NCBI GenBank assembly: GCA_033398695.1
Contig: CM065805.1
Location: forward strand, 163,657,787-163,721,786
Length of the DNA stretch: 64,000 nucleotides
Reading direction: 5' to 3'
Origin: Orobanche coerulescens
Taxonomy: Eukaryota > Streptophyta > Magnoliopsida > Lamiales > Orobanchaceae
Part shown: piece after piece, positions 23,001-34,139 of the stretch
Layout of the letters: each line of letters begins with the position of its first letter
Numbering within the stretch: position 1 is the stretch's first letter
Notes under the pieces: generated by a model
Seen by the model: only the letters and a program-made list of their open reading frames with translations
What the model was told of the DNA's origin: nothing
The model's database searches: none
Program-made: the position numbers and the translations under genes

Positions 23001-24732
23001 GATTATGGAAGGACTCCCAATAGATTTCATCTTACTATATTAGGACTCTTCCTAATATAATGAATCTATTAATATCATCTTAGTCCACTAAAACGTTGAT
23101 ATTGCACTTCCTACCAAAATCCCAAATTACGAAATTGGGCTCCTTATTAAATATATTATTTCCCGTGTTTAAGATATCGAATGTCCATTAATTAATTATA
23201 AGCCACTGACAACTTTAATGAATTAATATCTTATCCAAGAGTAGTACCACTCGAACCTTATTATTATATCGGAATTAAATCCACCTGCAGGGTTTAATAT
23301 AATAATCATTATCAAGCTCCTCAAGTGGACATTATCAACCCGCACGAGTCGGGACATGATTTCTAGTAATAATAATAACTGTCATATAAATAATATTATT
23401 TTCCAAGATATGAGGCTTATTGAGTCGATCATTTTGACTCTCACCCATGGTAAATCAAAGCAATAAGTATTATAAATACACAATTAAATATTATATACTT
23501 AGAATTAAGAAATAATGATTATCCGAGATTTACGCTCTTCTTACAGTCAGTACAGAAGACACTATCTCACCTCGATCCAGTTCAACGTATGTAAATATGC
23601 TAATGTATGCTAATAGTCAAGACCAACTAATCTCAAACATACACTACAACCTTTTATATAATTTGTCTAATAATTATATAGATTGTGAACTATTATATTA
23701 TTTTATAAGGTACCGATAATGTAATATTTTGTGTGACACCAACACACTACATTATCTACAATATAAAATAATTAGACATTTCATTTACATAACCATAACG
23801 TGAATAAATATGCAAAACATGTGATTAAATATAATTAATATTCTCATAGGTAGTTGAAATAAGATAATACAAGCATAAAGTATGCTTTGCAGTATACAAA
23901 CCTAACACCATATACGTATAGACCATTTATCAGATGTCCCGGTTAAATCTTCGGGTCACAGTAAAGTCAAACCCTACTGTTGACTAGACACTATACATGT
24001 GTTAATGCAAATCAAGACCGACTGATTACTAATGTATCCAATACGACTAGATCAGAATGCTTTGGGCAAAGACTTATGATCTTATTTTCCATTAACCGTA
24101 TAGGACACTCGCCTGCTCACTAACAGGAGATAGAATCCTTTCTTGGCGTACAGTAAAGACTGCTACCTGCCCGTATAGTCCGCACTTCGAGGTTGACACA
24201 ACGATTAAGCAAATGGGTCTAACTACTCCAAAGACAAACTAAACATCATAGACACATCTCTTAGTGGACCCTCAAGTCAAAGGTCCACGTATACTATCAC
24301 AACCTTTCGATTCGTCATCGACTCTCCAAGAGTGAATACCGTGTGACTGAATTAAGTATGGGTCGTGTTCGAGTACACTGGTCCCACCAATATACTTATA
24401 ACTATGCTATCAAGACATGCACATGTCCTAGCATCAGTTATACAAGTCTTACTGAAAACTTAATGCCCAATTAAGTTTATCGACTTGCGAACAGTTTACG
24501 TAAATAAGCTCTAAACACTTTCAGTGCATTTTCTCTTATCTAATAACGAGAGTGGAATGTTCGCTCTTATTCACATAAACTTCACTTCAATGTTTACCAA
24601 ATCAAGAATGAAATTGAAATACAATAAACAATGAATGAATCATATTACCTTTTATTAATCATTCCATAATTACAAGTACAATGCCCCTTCTCTCTCATCC
24701 CTTGAGTGGCATTCGAGGGCATATTCTTAACA
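20039..24732 (-). repeat. Copia right LTR (5' LTR on minus), interrupted by a solo LTR
   Basis: Ends are TGTTGGAAG (20039) and TTCTTAACA (24732). Removing the nested solo LTR and one ATAGG leaves about 2.3 kb. An alternative outer end at 23908 (CAAACCTAACA) would give about 1.5 kb; I prefer 24732 because the outermost sequence resembles known Angela LTR starts and the sequence reads as one unit across 23908. Confidence 0.75.
20583..22964 (-). mobile_element. Gypsy-type solo LTR
   Basis: A single LTR of 2382 bp (TGTAACACCCCC to GGATATTACA) flanked by the perfect duplication ATAGG (20578-20582, 22965-22969), inserted in the copia LTR. There is no internal domain, the expected product of LTR-LTR recombination. 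It has two arrays of TAGCG-NN-CGCTA-type motifs, 21515-21732 and 22585-22812; the second lies immediately upstream of a minus-strand TATA box (TATAAAT, 22557-22563). Confidence 0.93.
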
Positions 24733-25300
24733 TCATGGACATTCATCTATAACACATTTTGCCTCATATCATGTTGTCACTTTTCAAAACACGATAACTT
24801 CTTGAATCTCTTATATGGCTCTCTTGTATTGCATTTATAGCAGTTTGTTTTTCTACAAAATAGTGACCTTGAAATAATGCATCACTAAGAGGGTTTACGT
24901 TAGAACAATTACCTGAATTATTAGTAAAATTGTTGCCAACATTTTGTTCAGTTGTAAACCATGACGCGGCTGGAACATATTCATCATTTTGTTCGTCATC
25001 CTCATCGGTACCCGTTGAATCAGAATCACCTGCATCATCAATATCATCACCATCTGTTTCATCACTATCGGAATCATCACAAGAATTAATATCGTCAATT
25101 CCGCTTAAATTGTAAATTACATTAGATCTTCTTTTCTCATCAACGAAAAATATAGAATTTTCCATCTGTAACAATTATAAAAAATTATTAGTAACAAGTA
25201 ACAAAAATTCTACTATAACAAAAAAATGCTAAGAAAACGAACCTTGTGAGTTTGCTTTGTTGTGCTGCTTTGTTGTGTTTCTTGATGATGGTATGTGTAT
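24733..25300 (-). pseudogene. MULE (MuDR-like) transposase N-terminal fragment
   Basis: The frame at 24764-25174 (136 codons) has an acidic stretch (SDSDETDGDDIDDAGDSD), then GHYFVEKQTAINAIQE and HIRDSRSYRVLKSDN, which resembles the start of the MuDR domain of plant MULE transposases (pattern: YF..KQ.AI.AI...HI.NSR.Y.V..SD). It then meets a stop, and the copia LTR cuts it off. An acidic host protein is a possible alternative, but the conserved block and the truncation favour a transposon relic. Confidence 0.62.
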
Positions 25301-26030
25301 ATATAACCAGTTCAATAACTCATATGATGATATAGTAGACAAGACACGACACGAAAATCGCAAGTTGACCGCATATAAAGTTTAAAACAGTTGAGTATAC
25401 AATACAATATTAAAAGTTTGAATAGACTAATCACTATAAAAGCTACACATTATTTTGAAATAGTTGATTGAACAATTCATGAAATTATTGATTGAACAAT
25501 TAAAAATTCAAATTTTTTCAATTAATGTGTATTTTAATAATATATAATTATTAAAATGTTTACTTAAATTAATTTATGAAGGAAAAATTAAAAAATAATA
25601 AAATAATTATATTAATTAATAAAAATAATTAAATACTTGACAAAAAAATAATTAAATCAAACAATAAAATAAGAAGTAAAAATAAAAATACTCATATAAT
25701 TGGTGGCAGACCATGTTGATGGTACACATGTTTGTAAATTCATCCAAGTTAATAATATAATATTAGCAGGGATTCTCTTTTTCTTAGACTTGAAAAGTCA
25801 AAATTAAAATTATGAATAATTAGGAACTTTGAACTAAATGTGATTAGACATGAAAAATTGAACCCAAACATGAATAGGGATTCTCCCGAGCCCTATATTG
25901 CGTCAGCATATTTATGTTCGGTTGGATTCGATTCGAGATGGCTTTATGTGTCATAGTGTGCGGAACTTGAAATTTGGATCTCACGTGTTAACTTCTAGCA
26001 AAAGGCGAAATTCCTCGCCCCAGGGTCCCT
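25301..26030. other. AT-rich intergenic stretch
   Basis: AT-rich sequence with runs of A and short TTAATTAAT-type tracts at 25500-25700. Part may be the 5' region of the MULE relic. I see no gene, RNA or clear terminal repeats. Confidence 0.4.
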
Positions 26031-26193
26031 ACTTTGATTCGATAGTAATTGGTGGAGGAATTAAATCATGGTAATTTAACGGCCAACTAGGTAGGAGGAA
26101 CAGTGTCTGGTGCCCACAAGGAGTTATCCCCACCTTGGACGGATAAAACTCCCACACTTCAGCTGTCAGGACTCGAACCTGCATCCTTGTTAG
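26031..26193 (-). repeat. Possible tRNA-derived SINE fragment
   Basis: The minus strand contains AGGTTCGAGTCC, which resembles a Pol III B box (26165-26185), followed by a body with TAACTCCTTGTGGGCACC. The A-box side would lie beyond 26193, where the GGCCC-rich element starts, so a truncated SINE is likely. The family was not recognised. Confidence 0.4.
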
Positions 26194-26511
26194 ACCTGAC
26201 AAACGGGCGGGCTCGGCCCAAACGGGCGGGCTTTTTTTGGGCTGGGCCAAAAAGGCCCGTTTTTTTGGGCCTAAAATATTAGGCCCGTGGCTCGGCCCGC
26301 GGGCCTTAAGTTTTTTTTTTAAAAGAAAAATAAGAAATATAATATTCTGAATAAATGTACGAAAAATTTTAGATCATTAATCATTATATTATTCACTACA
26401 CTATCATAATCAAAAAATAAATATACAACTATTTTTATTTTATAATTACATTATTTACTACACTACCACAATCAAAAAATAAATATACAAATATTTTTAT
26501 TTGATCATTAT
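26194..26511. mobile_element. GGCCC-rich non-autonomous element, left part
   Basis: Starts near TGACAAACGGGCGGGCTC and contains repeated GGCCC/GGGCC words, then AT-rich sequence. Gypsy element 2 is inserted in it (TSD ATTAT); the continuation is at 36636-36912. A relative occurs at 48517-49151. Confidence 0.55.
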
Positions 26512-28959
26512 TGTAACACCCCAAACTAGGCGGATATTACAGTGCCGTGAATCCCCGACTGGGACCCACCAGGCAAATGGAAATGATGAATTAAATAATA
26601 TAATTGTAGTACCGAACCACATTATATTACCAAGTACTCCGATGAGGAGTTTAAGTACATTACACCAGGACAAAACAGAATACTAGTATATTTTATATGG
26701 GGATAAAATACACCACCCTGAACAAATAAGCATCTCAAACGGAATTTGCAGCGGAAAATACAAATGACGGAGATGACTGAAATGACTGGAATAAACGGAA
26801 TGACTGGGGCCCCCTACTAGTATCACTGGGACTCGTCGCCGTCAACATGCTCTTCCCGTGCATTTGCCTTGCCGTGACCTGAAAACAAAATCCCAACGAA
26901 GTCGATTCTGTGAACAATCCTCAAGAGTTGAAATTACACAATCATGAATTAATCAAGTGATGAAATATTCTTAATTATGAATTTATTTGAAGAGGAGCAT
27001 CATAATACGCCGTAATGTCTGTGCAAGTGTACAAGACGAATGACCAGGACACACCCGTCCTTGTACCTAATTAGTCTCACGGAGGTAAGCATTACCGTGT
27101 GCACGGTCCGATGTATCGGTGAACCCGATACATGACCATCATGTGCCCGACTAAAAATTCCACACGCACACCCGCCATGATATGAACCCGGAAGGTCACA
27201 TGAACGAGAATGACCATGATGAAAACCAATGAATAATAATTAGACAAGGCCAAGATGACTCACCGATATGAAAGTAATAGTGACGTGATTGACAAACCAA
27301 TGAAAAGATTTGGAACCGCGTTCCTCGTGAATGAAATGATTATTCGACACCTACAAGTCTCAAAATGATTAATATTATGATGAATGAATTATTATTATGA
27401 GCAATCAACAACAAAAGGAATGAGTAACCTATTAACCGAGTAAGATTTAACTTACACAATACCGATGAAGAATGTACGTCCACGAACAACGTGATAATGG
27501 AAACACCGGTCTCTCGAACAACCTTGAATAACCATAATTACCAAAAATCGTTCAAAACAAGTATCAAACAACAAAACACGACTAACCCAAGGGTCGAAAC
27601 AACGATAATCAAACTCATAGGCATTCCAACGAATACATAACCGACCACACAACTTCGAAATATCGATCCGAATATGTCGAAACCCACACCAAAATGAGTA
27701 TTTCGAACTAACAAAACACTTCAATGATATCAATAATCCATTAGGAATCCATAATTCATGATTACGACAACATCAATCGGAAAATCCCCAATTAACCGAA
27801 GTCAACCCCAAGGGTTCTTGAAAACAATTCCGAAAATAACCATTAAATCCGTAGGAATATATTTATCCAAGTAGATAATCCATAACTTAACATATCCCAA
27901 TGATAATCCAAGCTTACACGAAGAAATCGGAAGAAAAACCCAAAAATCCGAAATTCTAGATCCAAGAGATTAATACTTTTGATTCGATGTGATGAAGATG
28001 ATGAAATGATGATCAATCCGAAAGATGAGCTTGAAGATGATGATTGATGATTACACCTCGAAGAACCCTCTCCGAATCGCTCGAAATCGCCCAAAAATAC
28101 CGAAGGAGTGAAATGAGATGAACAAAAGAAGAAGTCTGACTAATCGTCGATTTATACTCGGTCCGAGGTTAGCGTGCGCTAGCCATGTGCATAGCGTGCG
28201 CTAACGAGTAATTTGGGTAGTCCAGTACCACTGTCCGAACACGGTAGCGCGCTACGTACCTCTTTGTAGCGTGCGCTACGGCCATACTAGCGTGCGCTAA
28301 TATCCATTGTTAGCGTGCGCTAGCGAAATATTTGACGCCTTGATCGGAGTCGAGAAAACCATATGCCCTCGATCTAACCTCGATAGCGTGCGCTACAACC
28401 ATTATTTAGCGTGCGCTAATATATCGATTGACGCTAACAACAATGCATAGCGCGCTATGAATAAACCGGTGCGATCCGGTAGCCCTTGGACTCAACCCGA
28501 TCCGCCCCTAGCGCGCGCTACTCCACACATATAGCGTGCGCTACTACGACCCGTTAGCGCGCGCTTACCACTCGTGGCGTGCGCTACAAATATTCTCACT
28601 GCAATCCGGTACCTTACGGATGCGGCCAAGGTAGCCTTAGCGTGCGCTAAAGGCCGAGCGGTAGCGTGCGCTACCTATACCCAATTAGCGTACGCTAAAA
28701 GGAGTATGTAGCGTGCGCTACTCCTCAAGCACGACTTGCAACGAAAATGACAATGATGATAAACACGGCCGAAACTCCAATCAGTTAATGATGAATGACG
28801 ATCGATACACGATACAATTACTCGAATGATGAATACCATGACCGAATCGAGTGACAAATGATCAATAATGAATGAAATTAATGAGTATCAATTCTTGAAT
28901 GATAAATCTTGAATGATAATTCTTGAGTGATAATTCTTGAATTACAACCGGGTATTACA
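26512..28959 (-). repeat. Element 2, left LTR
   Basis: Length 2448 bp. Minus-strand TATA box TATAAAT at 28150-28156; the motif array (TAGCG-NN-CGCTA) lies at 28165-28725, upstream on that strand. Compared with the right LTR it lacks an 18-bp duplication (34436-34453 there) and carries many one- to three-base changes at CTG or CAG sites and GC shortenings in the array (for example TAGCGCGCTA in place of TAGCGCGCGCTA). Confidence 0.92.
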
Positions 28960-28979
28960 TACACCCCCTTAAAGGAGTT

Positions 28980-30470
28980 TCGTCCTCGAAACTAAGGGTC
29001 AAACAACTCGGGATAACTCTCCCGCATACTATCCTCGGTTTCCCAAGTAGCCTCTTCGACTCCGTGTCTAGACCACCGAATTTTAACCAAAGGAATCGTC
29101 TTATTCCTCAACCGTTTGATTCGCCGCTCTAAAACTCGTATAGGACGTTCCTCATATGAATGATCATCGGCAATCTCGATTTCATCGAATCAAGTATGTG
29201 ACTCGGGTCGGCAACATACTTCCATGGCGAGAGACATGAAATACATTATGAATTCGGCTCAACGCCGGAGGTAAAGCCAATCGATAAGCTAACTCGCCCA
29301 CTCGATCCAAAATCTCAAACGGTCAATGAATCTCGGACTCAACTTTCCCCTCTTCCCAAAACGGAAGATACCACGACTCGGGGATACCTTGACCAACACA
29401 TGGTCACCACTCGAACTCTAATGGTCGGCAGCGGTTATCGCATATGATTTGGCCGACTCGAGCGGTCAACAAACGACTCCTGATCAAAGCTACCTTCTCA
29501 CGGGCGGCTATAAGCATATCGGGCTCGGTGTCGATTGATTCGATAAGTCGTCCCAACACAACGGAGATCGACAACGGCGACCATACAAGGCCTCATAAGG
29601 TGCCATCTTGATCGAAGCATGCCAACTATTATTATACGTGAACTCGATCAATGGTAGTTGGGCTTCCCAATCGTCTTTCCAATCGAGGACGCATGCCCTC
29701 AACATGTCCTCTAATGTCTGAATGGTCCTCTCTGATTGTCCGTCGGACCGAGGATGGAAAGCGGTGCGAGATTAAGCCGAGTTCCCATAGCACGATGAAC
29801 TGATTTCCAAAATGCGACACAAACCGTCCGTCACGATCGGAAACGATACTTTTAGGAGTACCGTGCAGTCTGACTATCTCTTTGATGAACAGTTGCGCAA
29901 GTCTCTCGGGACCCCACGTCTCCTTGATCTCAAGGAAATGAGCTGATTTAGTTAAGCGGTCCACGATCACCCAGATCGTATTCATGCCACGACGACTCGT
30001 CGGCAAACTCGTGATGAAATCCATAGAAATGTCTTCCCACTTCCATTCGGGAATAGGAAGTGGTTTCAAACATACCCAGCCGCCGATGTTCAATCTTAAC
30101 TTGTTGTGAGTTAAGCATCTCGAAACAAATTCTGCGACTTCTCGCTTCATATTACTCCACCAGTAATTTTGTTTCAAGTCCTTGTACATCTTGCTAGACC
30201 CCGGATGAACGGAATAAGGGGTAGCATGAGCTTCTGTCAAAATCGAGTTTTCAACTCGTCATTCGCCGGTACGCACAACCGATTCTTAAACCTCAAAAGT
30301 CCATCCTCGTGGACCACAAATCCAGGGGCTTTCCCCTGAGCCACATCCTCTCGGATGCGCAACAATGATGGGTCTGAACCCTGATTCTCTCGAATTGCCT
30401 CCTCGAGTGATGATGAAATCTCTAACATACAAAAGTCCTGAACTCGGCTGACCTCGATCTCGGGTCTAAG
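28980..30470 (-). pseudogene. Element 2 integrase and C-terminal tail
   Basis: The minus strand encodes LRIREDVAQGKAPGF, HATPYSVHPGSSKMY, WEDISMDFITSLPTSRRG, SDRDGRFVSHF and a WHASIKMAPYEALYGRRCR block; DDE residues are visible. Frames break at about 30237, 29800, 29630 and downstream. The tail at 28980-29480 is fragmented by frameshifts but aligns base by base with 5600-6100 of element 1. Confidence 0.85.
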
Positions 30471-30479
30471 GAATTCTAC

Positions 30480-31960
30480 TGAAGCTCCTTCGAATCTGTT
30501 AAACGGGCAAGCATCTGCTCCCGAACGGACTTACGACTCAAGGCGTCGGCGACAACGTTCGCCTTGCCCGGTGGTAGAGGATCTCAATATCATAATCTTT
30601 GATTAATTCCAACCACCGTCTCGACGCATATTTAACTCATACGAGTAAATATATACTTTAAACTCTTATGATCGGTGAATATCGACAGTGACGCCATAAA
30701 GGTAATGACGCCAAATCTTCAAAGCGAACACCACTTTGCTAGCTCCGGTCGTGGGTCGGATAATTAACCTCGTAAGGCCTCAATTGCCGTGAAGCATAGG
30801 CAATAACTTTCCCGTTACGCATGAGCACACATCCGAGACCCCGTCCGACGCATCACTATAGACCACAAATCCTTCCGTCCCTGCGGTAAGGAAAGTACAG
30901 GTGCTGACATTAACCGGCTCTTGAGTTCCTCAAAACTCCGTTGACACGCGTCGGACCACGTGTATTTCTTATCCTTCCGCAAAAGGTTCGTTAAGGGTTG
31001 AGCGATTCGAGAAAATCCCTCTACAAATCGCCGATAATAACCCGTTAATCCGAGGAAACTTCGGATTTCCTTAACGTTCTTCGGAGGTAGCCAATCTCGA
31101 ATAGCCTCCGTCTTCTGAGGATCGACACGAACTCCGTCTGATGAAATTACATGTCCGAGAAAGGTCACTTCGGACATCCAGAACTCACATTTAGAAAACT
31201 TCCCATAAAGTTGTTCTCGTCTCAACACGTCTAGCACTTGATGAAGGTGGAACTCGTGTTCCTCCCGGTCACGAGAATAAATCAAAATGTCGTCGATGAA
31301 GACAACAACAAACTGATCCAAAAAGTCGATGAAAACCCGATTCATTAATTCCATGAATACCGCAGGTGCATTAGTCAATCCGAACGGCATAACCACAAAC
31401 TCATAATGACCATAGCGTGTTCGAAACGCCGTCCTCGCGATATCCGACTCTCGAATCCGCAACTGATGATACCCAGATCTTAAGTCGATCTTGGAAAATC
31501 GAAGCTCCGAAGTTGATCTAAGAGATCGTCAATACGGGGTAAGGGATACTTATTCTTGATCGTCACCCTGTTCAACTCCCGATAATCAATACATAAGCGG
31601 AATGAACCATCCTTCTTCTTGACAAATAACACTGGTGCTCCCCACGGGGACGCACTCGGTCGAATATAACCCTTCTCGAACAACTCTTCAAGTTGGTTCT
31701 TTAATTCCTGCATTTCGTTCGGGGCCATCCGGTACGGCGCCTTCGATATCGGGGACGTACCAGGTTCCAACTCAATCGTGAATTCCACATCCCTCTGTGG
31801 AGGCAAACCAGGTAGCTCGTCTGGAAAAACATCGGCATATTCCCTCACCACCGGAATATCCGTTAACATTACTGATGACTTCTCGGTTTTGGCCATATAG
31901 CACCAATAACCGACACATCCCTGATTGAGTAACCTTACTGCTGTCATTGAATTAATGACC
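30480..31960 (-). pseudogene. Element 2 reverse transcriptase and RNase H
   Basis: The minus strand contains [20 protein letters not shown] (start of the RT region), [72 protein letters not shown] and [11 protein letters not shown], i.e. fingers, palm with the catalytic DD, connection and start of RNase H. One frameshift lies between the two long frames near 31480. This is the best-preserved RT in the window. Confidence 0.9.
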
Positions 31961-32500
31961 TTACGAGCAGTAGGGATTACCTCCCTGAAACACACATTCA
32001 ACTCCATCGTCTGAAATGATAGTGACCATACGCTTACGGACATTAATGATGGCATCATGACGATCCATCCAATCAATACCCAAGATGACGTCGTCCCTCG
32101 GCAAATCTACCACGATTAGGTCCGCCGCCATACACGACCATGAAATCGAATCGACAATTCTCAATCTCACGACACGATAATTCGTCTACCATCGGGTAGT
32201 CCAATGACATAAGGCTCACAACTAGTAGCACTACCCGCACGTAGTCTACTCAAACATGACTCGGAAATGAATGAATGCGATGCACCAAGATCGAAAAGAG
32301 TACACACAAAGTTGAGATAGAATATAGAGTGTACACGAGATCATTCGGGCCTCTGGATCATCGGTCTTCTTCATCTCATAAATCCGGGGCTTGCTAGTCC
32401 CAGACCGACGCTCCCGATCGATGGCTAAAAGCTCCACCTTTAGTCGCTCCCGCTGCTTTAAACGACGCCGATTGAGTGGCCCGATTCTCGAACGGCCGAT
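31961..32500 (-). pseudogene. Element 2 protease
   Basis: [20 protein letters not shown] and [14 protein letters not shown] match the C-terminal half of plant gypsy retropepsins. The active-site region lies near 32290, where a reading F-D-L-G-A appears across a frame change, a variant of the usual D-S/T-G-A. Decayed. Confidence 0.7.
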
Positions 32501-33690
32501 CGCTACGGGCCCGAGATGACGTCGAGTAGGTTTGGAGTCCCTACGGCAAAAACGGGCCTTATGTCCCACAATTCCACGATTATGACACGTGATGCATCGT
32601 CTCGGACACTTGGTGCCGACATGACCAAGATCCCCACAGCTTGTAACAGTGATGGCCGAATCGCCGCTCGTGATCGAGATTCCGCGGGTTTAGACGACAC
32701 CGGAGGTCGCCGTAAAGCGGAGCCCGCACGGGGTTTCTTGAAAGTGGCACGACTCCGTCGACCGATTACGGTTCTTGGACTTCTTGCTAGCGCACGAAGG
32801 TTGCCGCTTAGCAATTTCCTTAGCCGTAAGCTCGTAAGTAAGAGCCTTCTCAATGAACTCGCCAACGTGGTGCAATTATGATTAAGTAAATCAAGTCTCA
32901 TACGGGGTTTCACCTCTTCTTTGAAATACTTGATCTTGTCCGCTTCGAGTGAATGATAGATGAGGCGAACGGAGAAGTTCTCAAATTTTTCGGCGATGGC
33001 GAGAACATCATCATCCGCCGAAAGGTCGGGAGTGAGCAATTCGATAGCTTGGCCTCTCCGAGTGGGGCCGGATAATACCTCTCCATCATGAGAGTCTTGA
33101 ACGATCCCAAGTACAAGATCCTTCGGTGGGATTCAACGACAACCACCAAGAATGTGCGCTCTTACCAAGGTAGTAAGCCGCAACAGAAACTTTGTGTCCC
33201 TCGGGACACTCTACCATAGCAAGCCTTCTCGAAATTCTCGAGCCAATGAATGATATCTGCACGGCTGCACGAGCCCTCAAAAGTAGGTGGCCTCCGCGAG
33301 AGATATCGCCGATGATGTTACTCACATTCCTCTCTTGCCTCCGAGGTGGCGGCGGAGGAGCTCGCGATTCCCGATTGACGGAGTTATGCATCGTCTCCAT
33401 CAACCGAGCCATCTGAGTCATTTGGGCCATCATGCCCTGCATAAATGCGAGTGGATCAACCCGGACACCCTCCGACCGAGCCGTGTCCGGTACGACTCCC
33501 GATAATTAATGATCGCGTCCAGGTGAATGAGTGGCGCTGTCGCCGCCAATTAGCATTATTCCTGGCATTTCAGACGGTATTCGCGCGAGTTCTCGGGATT
33601 CGGCCCGCTCCACGGCCTCGTCCTCCACGTCCTCTGCCACCCTTTCCATATCAAGTGGAAAGTCATATGATGATTATACATCTCGCATGA
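32500..33690 (-). pseudogene. Element 2 gag, fragmented
   Basis: The minus strand shows MQGMMAQMTQMARLMETM, a proline-rich segment, LAMVECPEGHKVSVAAYYLG and KSAHSWWLSLNP (capsid), MMERYYPAPL, then zinc-knuckle remnants near 32560-32660 in shifted frames. The capsid part is the one missing from element 1. At least five frame changes. Confidence 0.8.
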
Positions 33691-34123
33691 GTATCACATT
33701 ATGATTATATTATGAAATGATGAAAATGAGCATACGCGCTCAAATACAACATTACATGAATGATTGATTGACGTGACATGATTATCTCGATGAAGTTATG
33801 AAATGATTATCTTGGATGAGTTAACAAGATTAATGATCCGATCTTCCCGATCAACAATCAACAATGAAATGAATTGGTGATTAATGAGTTAACTCGACTG
33901 GCCCTGGTCAAAATGACAATGATGATTGAGGATTGTTAACTGATGAATTATGAATGAATGATTAATGCCAGAAATTATACCATGGCATTAGAAATCTTAC
34001 AGTTCTTGGTCTGATTGGCTCAGCATTTGCAAAGGTCACACGCGACGCGAAAGTCCCATAATACTAGTCCGATGACGATGATTTCAAATGAGACATGACT
34101 TGGAGGGTAGTATTCAAAACCAC

Positions 34124-34135
34124 GCTCCGATACCA
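34124..34135 (-). other. Primer binding site of element 2
   Basis: TGGTATCGGAGC on the minus strand, identical to element 1, four bases from the LTR boundary at 34140. One mismatch to the usual tRNA-Met site. Confidence 0.85.
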
Positions 34136-34139
34136 ACTC

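Larger units (their letters stand above)
15855..24732 (-). mobile_element. Ty1/copia retrotransposon (Angela-like), left part cut off by the CACTA insertion
   Basis: The minus strand reads LTR (24732-20039), primer site, leader, gag, protease, integrase, RT, the copia order. RT stops abruptly after VCKLKRS at the CACTA end, so the rest of RT, RNase H and the 3' LTR must lie beyond the CACTA, left of the window. The LTR starts TGTTAAGAATATGCCCTCGA and ends CTTCCAACA, resembling Angela-type LTRs such as BARE-1 (inference from memory of the family). The expected target duplication is TCATG (24733-24737). Coding parts contain many stops. Inserted into a MULE. Confidence 0.85.

Noticed and set aside
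20039..23908. Copia LTR ending at 23908 (CAAACCTAACA) instead of 24732
   Set aside because: Possible, but the segment 23909-24732 reads as LTR continuing outwards and ends in a typical LTR terminus; kept as an alternative.
26165..26185. B-box-like sequence considered as a tRNA gene
   Set aside because: No cloverleaf, no A box at the right distance and no acceptor stem; a truncated SINE fits better. The same holds for 52979-53164.
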